DNA from: Flavobacteriales bacterium UBA2426
GTDB lineage: Bacteria; Bacteroidota; Bacteroidia; Flavobacteriales_F; PHOS-HE28
Direction: 5' to 3'
Length of the DNA stretch: 11,787 bases
Assembly: GCA_002342985.1 (NCBI GenBank)
Contig: DDRC01000013.1
Coordinates: forward strand, 1 to 11,787
In this document: positions 1-6,948 of the stretch, piece by piece
Layout: each line of letters opens with the position of its first letter
Numbering within the stretch: position 1 is the first letter of the stretch
Notes under the pieces: model-generated
Database searches by the model: none
Seen by the model: the letters and a program-made list of their open reading frames with translations, nothing else
Told to the model about the DNA's origin: nothing
Made by a program: the position numbers and the translations under genes

Positions 1-2
1 TG

Positions 3-65
3 TATGTGGTGAGCATCACCGCCGATGCCGACAGCTACACCGAGCGCCTGGTGATCCAGAAGTAG
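3..65 (+). CDS. C-terminal end of a T9SS-secreted protein (5' end outside window)
   Basis: The third frame is open from the left edge to a TAG stop at 63-65 and gives 20 residues, beginning YVVSITADAD and ending RLVIQK. An aromatic residue followed by V-x-I, a polar turn, and a final L-V-I-x-K strand is the usual last beta-hairpin of a type A T9SS sorting domain. Such domains direct a protein through the outer membrane for cleavage and attachment at the surface. Nothing can be said about the rest of the protein. The hairpin at 92-121 would end its transcript. The fragment is short, so the call rests on motif style and on three other sorting-domain or secreted genes in the same window. Confidence 0.7.
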   Translation, partial: YVVSITADADSYTERLVIQK

Positions 66-91
66 GCCTCGGCTGAACGGACCCCTGGAGC

Positions 92-121
92 GCGGCCCCC
101 ATCGGAAACGGTGGGGGCCGC
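92..121. terminator. Strong GAAA-tetraloop hairpin between convergent genes
   Basis: Positions 92-104 and 109-121 pair over 13 positions (one G-T wobble at 102/111, the rest Watson-Crick) around the loop GAAA at 105-108, a GNRA tetraloop. The hairpin lies 27 bases after the stop of the plus-strand fragment and about 100 bases beyond the stop of the minus-strand CHAT gene, so it could end transcription from both sides. No T-run follows on either strand, so it is not a textbook intrinsic terminator. It could instead stabilise the 3' end. The rest of 122-221 shows no feature I can support. Confidence 0.6.
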
Positions 122-221
122 TGCGTTACCGATCAGTCGATCAGGAAACGAGGCGGTCCATCGGTGCACGCGCCGGTCATGGAGCCTGCAGCGAACAGCG
201 GACGGCTCCGGCGGTTCCTGC

Positions 222-3200
222 TCACACCCCGCCCCGTGCGCATCGTCGCCAAAGGAGCACCGCAGCCGACAGCGCGAGCGCAGCAAGGAGATACCACGGC
301 CACGCCGGCCGGCCGACCTCCACCGGCTCCGCATCGCCCACCAGCACCAGCCCCGCCCAGTAGTAGGGCAGCGCGAGCTCTCCATCCGCCTTCGCGAGAT
401 GATCGAGCTTGGCCTGGCGCAGGGCCTCGTGCTTCGGCAGGCCATCGGCAAGCAGCTCATAGAAACGCGCGATGATGGCGGAGGAGCTCTGCTCATCGAT
501 GCTCCAGAGCGACATCACCAGGCTGGGGCAGCCCGCGTAGGCGAAGCTGTAGCCCAGCGAGCGCACGCCCTCGCCGGCATCGAGCGTGCCGGTGCCGGTC
601 TCGCAGGCGGTGAGCACGGCCAGCTGGGCGCGCAGGTCGAGCTCGTAGATCTCGTACGCGTGCAGGTAGCCATCGGCGTCGGGGTCCGCACCGGCACCGT
701 CCTTGCTGAGCACGAGGCGCGAGTACATGGGGTTCGTCGCGTTCATCTCGGCGTGCGTGCCCAGGTGCAGAATCCCATGCTGCGCGGCCTTCTCACGGAA
801 GCCCTGCTCCGTGGCCTGTGCGCCCAGCAGCAACTGCGCGCGCATCGAGCTGCCCAAGCCCTCGGCCGTGCGCAGGGCGAAGGGCTGGCGCACGTAGCGC
901 AGGTAATCGCGGTCCACCAAGCTGCTGTCGCGCACGCGCGCCAGGTAGGCCTGCTTCACCTCGTCGGTGAAGCCCGGCGCGATGGCGAGCGCGCCATGGG
1001 CCCGGTGGCGCGCCAACTGCGCGAACTGCACGGCCGTGGTGGCACTGAGCAGATAGGCGATGGCATGGCGCCGCAGCAGCAAATGCTGGCTGAAATCATT
1101 CGGGCCGCCCGGCGCGGTGAGCAGGCACTCGAAGCTGAGCAGGTGCAGCGGCCCATCAGGGATGATGAGCAGCTCCTGCCCGCTGATGCGCTCGGACAAG
1201 GGCGCGATCACTTGCGCGTGCAGCGCGCGCGCGGTGCGGACGTAGCGCTCCGCATCGCGCTCGGCGATGGCCCGGTTCAGCGCCGTCACGCGATCGTCCA
1301 GGTCGGCCGCGTCGAGCCGCACGAGGTCGGCCCGCTCGGCGGTCACCACCAGGGCGTAGAGGTTGGCGGCGGTCCGCGCGTAGGCCACCAGCGCGCGACC
1401 GGGCTTCAGCAGGCTGCGGCGCGCTTCATCCACGGTCACCGTGGCCTCGCCATAGCGCAGCGCGAAGTAGGCGGGATGATCGCGCTCCAGGCGCTGGAGG
1501 AAGGCGGCATAGGCCTGCTCCGCCTCCAGGAGCCGGGCGGCCCCATGCTCCTCATCGGCGCCGACCGCGAGGCTGGCGATGATCTCCTGCTCCCGCGTGG
1601 CCAGCGAATCGGGCAGGCCCGCGAAGCGCAGCCCCTTGAACGCGTTCAAGCGTCCTTTCAGCAAGGTGGAGCGGCTGGCCTCGGAGACGGCGAGGAAGCG
1701 CTCCGCGGCGGTCTCGGCCCCGAGCGCATCGCGAGAAGCGAAGGCGCAATCGATGGCGAGCTCGAAGAGGCGTTTCTGCGCGGCCACGAGCAGGAGCTTG
1801 GAGGCCTCGTCGTCCACGGCGGCCTTGTTGCGCGCCAGGGAGAGGATGGCGAGGTCGAGGTCGGCGTTCCAGCTTGTCCATTGCGCGGCCTCGGGCGCGG
1901 GGCCCGCCAGGGCCATGGCCGCGCGCACCTTCCAGTACACGGCGTCGGGCAGGATGTGCGGCTCGGGGAAGGCGCGCGGCAGGGTGTTGGCCCGCAAGGC
2001 GCGCGCGCGGTCGTCGAGGATGCGCAGGGCGCGGGTGGCGTGGTCCAGCGCCGCGCGCGCATCGCCCGCGCCGAAGGCGGCCTCCGCGCGCAGCGCGTCC
2101 ACCAGCGCCACCTGGTGGTGGAGGCTGTCGTAGGTGTTCACGAAGACGGCGCGCGCCCGCTCCAGGTCGGCGAGCGCCTCCGCCCACCGGCCGGTGCGCA
2201 TGCGCATGCGCGCGCGCCGCAGCAATGTGCCCGCCAGGTTGGCATCGGTGGCCTCGTTCCCCGCGGCCCGGCCCGCCGCGATGCTGAGGGCGAAGAGCGA
2301 ATCGGCCTGGGCATGGCGCTCCTGCCGCGCGAGGACCTCGCCCAGCTTGGAGGCGGCGCGGACGTACTCCTCGCTGCGCGGGCCGAACTTCCGCTCGCAG
2401 GCCACGAGGTAATCGCGCAGGAGCGCGTGCGCCTTGGCGAGGTGGCCGGCGTTGAGCTCCAGGTCGGCGAAGCGCTCCTTCACGGCGATCAGCTGCGGGT
2501 CGTCGGCCTCGAGCACGCCGCTGCGATCGCGCCAGGCGCGGTCGAGCAGCTCCCGCGCGCGGCCATCATCGCCCGATTGGAAATAGACCGTGGCCAGGTT
2601 CAGGTAGGTGCGCGAGCGGTTCACGATGGCCTCATCGCGCGTGAATTGGTCCTGCGTGGCCGCGATGATGCGGTCGCTGTGGCGGAGGCTCTCCTGGTAG
2701 TTCAGCTTGGCCCGCGTGAAGTCGCCGGCGTTCTGCCACAGCACGCCCAGGTTGCCGTAGGCGCTCACCTTGCGCATCAGGATGGCCTCGTCCTCGCCAT
2801 CGCCGAGCTTCTCCAGCGCCTTCAAGTAGTAGCGCTCGGCATCGCGGATGCGCCCCAGGTGCCAGTTGGCCACGCCCACGGCGGTGTACGACTCGGCCCA
2901 TTGGGCGGGCGGGATGGAATCGGCCTGCTCGTATTGCGCGATGGCCGCCAAGGCCCACTTGGCCGAATTGCGATGATCGCCGAGCACGCTGTAATCGCAC
3001 GCGAGGTATTGGCGCGCACGTCCGCGCTGGCCCAAGGGAATCGCGGGGTCGCGATCGGCCACGGTGACGGCGATGGAATCCACGCGCGCGCACTGCTTCA
3101 GCTCGCCCACGTCGTAGTAGGTCCAGCTCAGGTCGAAGAGCGCCTCGAGCTCGTGGGCGGCCTTGCCGCGCGCTTTCACCAGGGCGTAGATGCGCTCGGC

Positions 3201-3458
3201 CGCGGCGGTGCCGGCCGCAGCGTCCTTCAGCTTGCGGTGCGCGCGTCCGTACTTGTAGAGGTAGCGGTGCAGCGAATCGGCCCAGGGGGTGCCTGCTGAA
3301 GCCGCCACCTGCGCATCGATCTCGGCGACCAGCGCGGCGTACTGCTTCTCCTCGTAGAGCTTGCCGATGCGCCCGTGGCGCGCGGTGAGTTGGTCCGCCT
3401 GAGCGAACGCGTATCCCGCGCAGCAGACGTACATCCCCAAAGCGAGGATGAAGCGCAT
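222..3458 (-). CDS. Exported TPR-CHAT caspase-like protease with C-terminal membrane anchor
   Basis: This is a 1078-residue protein from the ATG at 3458. The overlapping GTG at 3461 would add one residue; I prefer ATG because it gives a TGATG junction with the upstream stop. Residues 1 to about 20 look like a signal peptide with cleavage after AFA. Residues from about 30 to 500 are helical TPR-like repeats, for example an NLGVLWQNAGDFTRAKLNYQ unit. A region with AERFLAVSEASRSTLLKGRL is typical of the linker before CHAT domains. The CHAT domain spans about 690-1042, with His902 in HLGTHAE and Cys952 in TACETGTG, the clan CD dyad shared with caspases and separase. A hydrophobic stretch at 1056-1070 followed by RRCARGGV suggests a membrane anchor with a short cytoplasmic tail. 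The protease domain would then face the periplasm. CHAT proteins usually cleave specific partners, but the substrate here is unknown. It is the last gene of the sigma/anti-sigma operon, so a role in that signalling pathway is likely but inferred. Confidence 0.93.
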   Translation of the reverse strand: MRFILALGMYVCCAGYAFAQADQLTARHGRIGKLYEEKQYAALVAEIDAQVAASAGTPWADSLHRYLYKYGRAHRKLKDAAAGTAAAERIYALVKARGKAAHELEALFDLSWTYYDVGELKQCARVDSIAVTVADRDPAIPLGQRGRARQYLACDYSVLGDHRNSAKWALAAIAQYEQADSIPPAQWAESYTAVGVANWHLGRIRDAERYYLKALEKLGDGEDEAILMRKVSAYGNLGVLWQNAGDFTRAKLNYQESLRHSDRIIAATQDQFTRDEAIVNRSRTYLNLATVYFQSGDDGRARELLDRAWRDRSGVLEADDPQLIAVKERFADLELNAGHLAKAHALLRDYLVACERKFGPRSEEYVRAASKLGEVLARQERHAQADSLFALSIAAGRAAGNEATDANLAGTLLRRARMRMRTGRWAEALADLERARAVFVNTYDSLHHQVALVDALRAEAAFGAGDARAALDHATRALRILDDRARALRANTLPRAFPEPHILPDAVYWKVRAAMALAGPAPEAAQWTSWNADLDLAILSLARNKAAVDDEASKLLLVAAQKRLFELAIDCAFASRDALGAETAAERFLAVSEASRSTLLKGRLNAFKGLRFAGLPDSLATREQEIIASLAVGADEEHGAARLLEAEQAYAAFLQRLERDHPAYFALRYGEATVTVDEARRSLLKPGRALVAYARTAANLYALVVTAERADLVRLDAADLDDRVTALNRAIAERDAERYVRTARALHAQVIAPLSERISGQELLIIPDGPLHLLSFECLLTAPGGPNDFSQHLLLRRHAIAYLLSATTAVQFAQLARHRAHGALAIAPGFTDEVKQAYLARVRDSSLVDRDYLRYVRQPFALRTAEGLGSSMRAQLLLGAQATEQGFREKAAQHGILHLGTHAEMNATNPMYSRLVLSKDGAGADPDADGYLHAYEIYELDLRAQLAVLTACETGTGTLDAGEGVRSLGYSFAYAGCPSLVMSLWSIDEQSSSAIIARFYELLADGLPKHEALRQAKLDHLAKADGELALPYYWAGLVLVGDAEPVEVGRPAWPWYLLAALALSAAVLLWRRCARGGV

Positions 3459-4186
3459 CACTTGGCCAGTTGGGTTTTCAGCTTCCGCACGCGCTCCCCA
3501 TAGACAGGATCATCGTCGAGCGGCACGGACAAGGCTTGCTGGCGCTCACCCTTCCTGATGTAGGCCAGGAACAGATACCAGCGGGCCTTGCCGGCGAATG
3601 CCGAAGCCGGATCGGCGGCCACGCCTTCCAATAACGGGACCGCGAAGTCAACGTCGCCCATGCCGAGCGCGGCCGATGCCAGGTAGTAGCGCAACGTGTC
3701 ATTGCCCGGGTGGGCCAAGGCCATCGGCTCCCACTTGGCGCGCGCCTCGGCGTACTTGCCCTCCTTGTAGGAGACCATGGCATCGGCGAAGGCCGGATCG
3801 TCGGTGGCGCCCATGGCCACGGGCAGGCCGGGATCGGGCGCGAAGTGCTCCGCGAAGAGGCGCTCGTTGGTGCTGGGTCGCAGGATGAACCACAGGGCGC
3901 CGCCCAACAGGACGGCCACCACCGCCGCGTATTTCAGCCAGGTGGTCCATCCGCCGCCTTGCTCGCGCCGCACCGCATGCTCCTCACGCACGCGCCGAAT
4001 GATGCGCTCCATGCCGCCCAGCTCCACCGCGCGGATGTTCTCCCGCTCCAGCTCCACCTCGGCCCGCAGCGCGGCGTCATCGGCCATGCGCTGCTCGAAG
4101 GCCGCCCGCTCCGCAGGGGCCATGCGATCCAGCACGTAGGCCTCGATGGCCTCGAAGGTGGGTCTGTCCAATGCGCCCAGGCTCAT
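3458..4186 (-). CDS. Single-pass RskA-like anti-sigma candidate with periplasmic TPR-like tail
   Basis: This is a 242-residue protein. Residues 11-45 (with VLDRMAPAERAAFEQRMADD) match the style of the N-terminal domain of RskA-type anti-sigma factors: a short helix, a P-x-E-R turn, then A-x-D-x-x-L-R-x-E-V. The protein has no cysteine, so it is not a zinc-binding (ZAS) anti-sigma. Residues 84-102 form one membrane span. An arginine-rich stretch (61-74) on the N-terminal side puts the N-terminus in the cytoplasm. Residues 130-225 look like two or three TPR units, for example YKEGKYAEARAKW, on the periplasmic side. It lies downstream of the sigma gene and is coupled to the CHAT gene by a TGATG overlap, so the two should be made in ratio. 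Anti-sigma activity is inferred from context and from the N-terminal pattern. It could otherwise be a TPR membrane scaffold for the CHAT protein. Confidence 0.8.
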   Translation of the reverse strand: MSLGALDRPTFEAIEAYVLDRMAPAERAAFEQRMADDAALRAEVELERENIRAVELGGMERIIRRVREEHAVRREQGGGWTTWLKYAAVVAVLLGGALWFILRPSTNERLFAEHFAPDPGLPVAMGATDDPAFADAMVSYKEGKYAEARAKWEPMALAHPGNDTLRYYLASAALGMGDVDFAVPLLEGVAADPASAFAGKARWYLFLAYIRKGERQQALSVPLDDDPVYGERVRKLKTQLAK

Positions 4187-4202
4187 GCGGAAAGAGAATA
4201 CG

Positions 4203-4304
4203 GTTCACCACAGAGGCACAGAGGACACGGAGCAGAAAGCGCGCAAAGGCATGCGACCCTCCTGCCTTGTATTCCTCTGTGCTCGCTATGCCTCTGTGGT
4301 GAAC
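4203..4304. repeat. MITE-like inverted repeat between sigma and anti-sigma genes
   Basis: A perfect 16-bp inverted repeat, GTTCACCACAGAGGCA at 4203-4218 and its complement at 4289-4304, bounds a 102-bp segment. The inner arms continue with shared CACAGAGGA blocks that pair imperfectly, so the transcript would fold into a long stem. This CACAGAGG-rich sequence resembles, from memory, a short palindromic repeat scattered in many unrelated bacterial genomes, sometimes translated as HHRGTEDTE-like peptides. It fills nearly the whole 123-bp gap between the sigma stop (4310) and the anti-sigma start (4186). The ends sit 5 bp from the sigma stop and 16 bp from the anti-sigma start. No transposase is present, so if mobile it is non-autonomous. 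It may affect read-through or mRNA processing between the two genes. Confidence 0.8.
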
Positions 4305-4309
4305 GCATT

Positions 4310-4909
4310 TCAGATCGCTTGTTGGTCGTCGCCGCTGATGGCCTTGCGGAAGGCGCGCAGCTTCATCATGCAGCGGTACTTGATGGTGCGGATGCTCTCC
4401 TCCTCCACGCCCATTTCATGCGCGATGGCCGCGAGGTCCTTGCGCTCGAAGTAGAACCGGTCGAGCACGGTGCGGCACTTGTCGTCGAGCTTCGCATAGA
4501 TGCCCCGCAGCCGCACGAGCCTCTCCTCGGTGTCGTCCGGCTCATCGATGCGGGCATCGTGCAGGCGGTCATCGTGCACCACTTTCATGTGCTTGTGCGC
4601 TGCTGACCGGACCTGGTCCAGCCATTTGTTCTTGGCCACGCGGAACAGGAACGCGCCGGGGTCGCTGTCGGGCACCAAGGCGCCCTCCTTCACCTTGAGC
4701 CAGAGCACGGCCATGGCCTCCTGGAACACATCCTGCGCATCGTCCGCGGTGCCGCTGTTGCCCACCACGTAGTGCCGCACCGCCGGGAGGTGCTGCTTGT
4801 AGAGCGCGCGCACCGTGGCCGCATCGTTGCGGCGAAGTCCCGAGGCCCAGGCGGGCTCCGCGATCGAAGGGGCGGCTCTGACTTCCACTTGGGGAGCGAA
4901 GTGGAGCAC
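4310..4909 (-). CDS. ECF-type RNA polymerase sigma factor
   Basis: This is a 199-residue protein. Sigma-70 region 2 covers about 34-107, with the core-binding stretch DDAQDVFQEAMAVLWLK (56-72) and the -10 recognition helix FLFRVAKNKWLDQVRS (88-103). Region 4 covers about 139-188, with a helix-turn-helix at LAAIAHEMGVEEESIRTIKY (159-178). There is no region 1 or 3, as expected for the ECF group. The start is a GTG at 4909. An in-frame TGA lies about 75 bases upstream and no ATG lies between, so GTG is the best choice. The gene heads the operon with the anti-sigma candidate and the CHAT protein, the usual order for ECF systems. It lies next to two head-to-head copies of the bipartite element, one pointing at it, so it may control itself. 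The signal it responds to is unknown. Confidence 0.94.
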   Translation of the reverse strand: MLHFAPQVEVRAAPSIAEPAWASGLRRNDAATVRALYKQHLPAVRHYVVGNSGTADDAQDVFQEAMAVLWLKVKEGALVPDSDPGAFLFRVAKNKWLDQVRSAAHKHMKVVHDDRLHDARIDEPDDTEERLVRLRGIYAKLDDKCRTVLDRFYFERKDLAAIAHEMGVEEESIRTIKYRCMMKLRAFRKAISGDDQQAI

Positions 4910-4985
4910 GATAATACGGAGATCGCCCTTGGTGACGCATGGTTCGGGGGTGCGAACAGGCGCCTGGCCTGCCCTCCGACCGCTT

Positions 4986-5011
4986 CATCGGGGAGCGCGG
5001 CGAATGTGAAC
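4986..5011 (-). promoter_or_regulatory. Bipartite upstream element, copy facing the sigma gene
   Basis: On the minus strand GTTCACAT (5011-5004) is followed after 10 bases by CCCCGATG (4993-4986). Both blocks match the plus-strand copies exactly, but the gap is one base shorter and the block is followed by AAG instead of TG. It lies 76 bases before the sigma start codon. It could be a promoter or a regulator-binding site; the shorter gap makes it the least certain of the four copies. Confidence 0.45.
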
Positions 5012-5036
5012 AGCGGGTGAAGCGGGGATCGGGATC

Positions 5037-5065
5037 GTTCACATCCGGAGGGGGACCCCGATGTG
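5037..5065 (+). promoter_or_regulatory. Bipartite upstream element, SUMF1-unit copy
   Basis: GTTCACAT (5037-5044), an 11-base gap, then CCCCGATGTG (5056-5065), 29 bases before the ATG at 5095. The GTTCACAT block is an exact 8-bp inverted repeat of the block facing the sigma gene (5004-5011). CACATC and GATGTG inside the element also form a 6-bp dyad. It fits a promoter with about 16 bp between GTTCACA and GATG, or an operator. Confidence 0.6.
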
Positions 5066-5094
5066 GATGCGTGAAGCACGCGCGCGCCCGCTCC

Positions 5095-6948
5095 ATGAAC
5101 CGTTGCAGGGCCCTGCTGCTGGCCGGCCTGGCACTCGCCGGCGCGCGGGCGAACAACCTCACCATCACGCAGCCCCTGCTGGTCGACTTCAACACCACAG
5201 CGGGCACGGTGGACGCCCGTTTCACGGTGAGCTGGCAGAACAGCTGGCGCACCAGCGTGGCCCCCGGCAACTGGGACGCGGCGTGGGTCTTCCTGAAGTT
5301 CCGCGTGGGCACCGCCGACCCCGTGCGCACCGGGGTGAGCAGCACCGGCACCACGCTGAACGTGGGCAGCACGGCCCTGCTGCGCGTGGGCATGCCTGTG
5401 ATCCGCACGGGCGGAACGGGCGCGCTGGCCGCCAACACGGTGATCACCGCCATCCCGAACGCCACGCAGGTCACCATCAGCGCGGCGCCCACCACGGCAC
5501 TTGCGGGAGCCTCGGTGCGCTTCATCCGCATCTGGGAGCATGCGCGCCTGGCCAACGATGCCGCCCACTTCGCGCCCGCGGGCAGCACCATCCGCACGGG
5601 CCTGCTGAACCCGGCCGCTGCCTACAACGCCACCACCAACTATGGCGTGGGCGCCTTCATCCACCGCAGCGCGAACGGCACGGGCACTTTCACGGCCAGC
5701 AACGTGGAGCTGCGCTGGAACCTGGGCACGCAAGGGCTCGGCAGCGGCGGCCCCATCGAGGTGTGCGCCTTCGGGCACGAGATGGTGTACGTGACGGGGG
5801 GGAGCTTCCGACTCGGTTCTGGAGCGGCATCCACTTCCAACAACGACTTCTTCATGCAGCCGAATTTCAGCGGCATCTATCTGGTCGCAAGCGAAGCGGC
5901 AATCTCCATAGGCGCTGGCACGGGGAACCTTTGGTACAGCAATAACAACGGCGAAGGAGGCGACCAAAGCGGCCCCGTACCAGCAGCCTTCCCGAAGGGC
6001 TTTACCGCATTCTATTGCATGAAGTACGAGATCGCTCAAGGGGACTACGTGGACTTCCTCAACAAGCTAACGCGCGCCCAACAGAATGCACGGACAGCAA
6101 CCGCCCTGGCTGAAGGCACCACCGCTGTTACGAACCGCTACGTCCTATCAAATGCCGCCGCTGTGAGCCATCGCAATGGCATACGCTGCCCAGCTGCGAT
6201 CAGTGCGACGGATCCCATCTCGTTCTACTGCGACCTCGACCAGGACGGGGTGGCGAACGAAGCCAATGATGGCCGCTGGGTGGCCTGCAACTTCTTGACA
6301 TGGTACGATGTGGCAGCATTCCTGGACTGGTCGGGACTAAGGCCATTATCGGACCTGGAATACGAGAAAGCGTGCAGAGGTCCGGCCGTGCAAGTGCTGA
6401 ACGAACATCCGTGGGGAACAGCGGCCATCGGGACAACCGGCTACGTATTCGTCAACCTGGGCTCGGCCAACGAGCAGATCACGACCAATTATTCAACGGT
6501 CGGCGGCAATGCGATATACCTCGGTACAGGAACCACCATGGTCGGTGGCGCAGGCGGAGTGGTGCAGCCTACGATCAACGGGCCAGCAAGGGTCGGCATC
6601 ACCGCGCACCATGCCTCGAACAATGGCCGCGTGCGAGCTGGAGCTGGCTATTACGGCGCCTTGGATCTATCGGGAAATGTTGCAGAACTGATCATAACCA
6701 TCGGTGTTAGCCAAGGCAGGGCATACACGGGGACCCATGGGAACGGGCTGTTGACGGCAGCAGGCAATCACGATGCCGCTGCCTGGCCGACAGCAACAGC
6801 GGGTACCGGCTTTCGAGGCGGGCACTGGTACTCGTCGCAGGCGCAATGCAGAACGTCGGACCGGAGCGCGGTACTAGAAGGGATGAACAGCTCAGCGGCG
6901 AACCGCAACCGATACTACGGCGGCCGCGGCGTGCGCACCATGCCATGA
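5095..6948 (+). CDS. Secreted SUMF1/FGE-fold protein, probably non-enzymatic
   Basis: This is a 617-residue protein from the ATG at 5095. A signal peptide (cut after about residue 19, ARA) follows directly. An in-frame GTG at 5071 is possible, but longer starts would run through the upstream element. Residues 20-225 form a beta-rich N-terminal region (SWQNSWRTSVAPGNWDAAWV) seen with SUMF1 domains in Bacteroidota. Residues 76-145 look like an inserted Gly/Thr/Ala-rich beta module. Residues 230-617 are an FGE-sulfatase-like (C-type-lectin) fold: MVYVTGGSF (230-238), FYCMKYEIAQGDYVDFLNK, LRPLSDLEYEKAC (415-427), GNVAE (527-531), GFRGGHW (572-578), and a VR terminus. True formylglycine-generating enzymes carry a conserved cysteine pair after GGS. 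Here the corresponding stretch has only Cys585, so catalysis is unlikely and binding or adhesion more so. There is no T9SS sorting domain. The gene overlaps the next by ATGA. Base composition drops within the gene after about 5800. Confidence 0.9.
   Translation: MNRCRALLLAGLALAGARANNLTITQPLLVDFNTTAGTVDARFTVSWQNSWRTSVAPGNWDAAWVFLKFRVGTADPVRTGVSSTGTTLNVGSTALLRVGMPVIRTGGTGALAANTVITAIPNATQVTISAAPTTALAGASVRFIRIWEHARLANDAAHFAPAGSTIRTGLLNPAAAYNATTNYGVGAFIHRSANGTGTFTASNVELRWNLGTQGLGSGGPIEVCAFGHEMVYVTGGSFRLGSGAASTSNNDFFMQPNFSGIYLVASEAAISIGAGTGNLWYSNNNGEGGDQSGPVPAAFPKGFTAFYCMKYEIAQGDYVDFLNKLTRAQQNARTATALAEGTTAVTNRYVLSNAAAVSHRNGIRCPAAISATDPISFYCDLDQDGVANEANDGRWVACNFLTWYDVAAFLDWSGLRPLSDLEYEKACRGPAVQVLNEHPWGTAAIGTTGYVFVNLGSANEQITTNYSTVGGNAIYLGTGTTMVGGAGGVVQPTINGPARVGITAHHASNNGRVRAGAGYYGALDLSGNVAELIITIGVSQGRAYTGTHGNGLLTAAGNHDAAAWPTATAGTGFRGGHWYSSQAQCRTSDRSAVLEGMNSSAANRNRYYGGRGVRTMP

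Noticed and set aside
111..3299. A 1062-codon open frame on the plus strand opposite the CHAT gene
   Set aside because: It is a shadow of high-GC codon bias on the opposite strand. Its translation is a low-complexity run of Arg/Gly/Ala/His/Gln with no domain, while the minus strand gives a signal peptide, TPRs and a CHAT dyad.
4690..6039. A 449-codon minus-strand frame across the sigma gene, the divergent region and the SUMF1 gene
   Set aside because: It crosses two well-supported genes in the wrong frame or strand and the regulatory region, and it resembles no protein family I know.
5095..6948. Catalytic formylglycine-generating enzyme
   Set aside because: The cysteine pair needed for catalysis in known FGEs is absent after GGHW, and the C-terminus reads VRTMP instead of FRC. 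The fold is kept but the enzyme activity is not supported.
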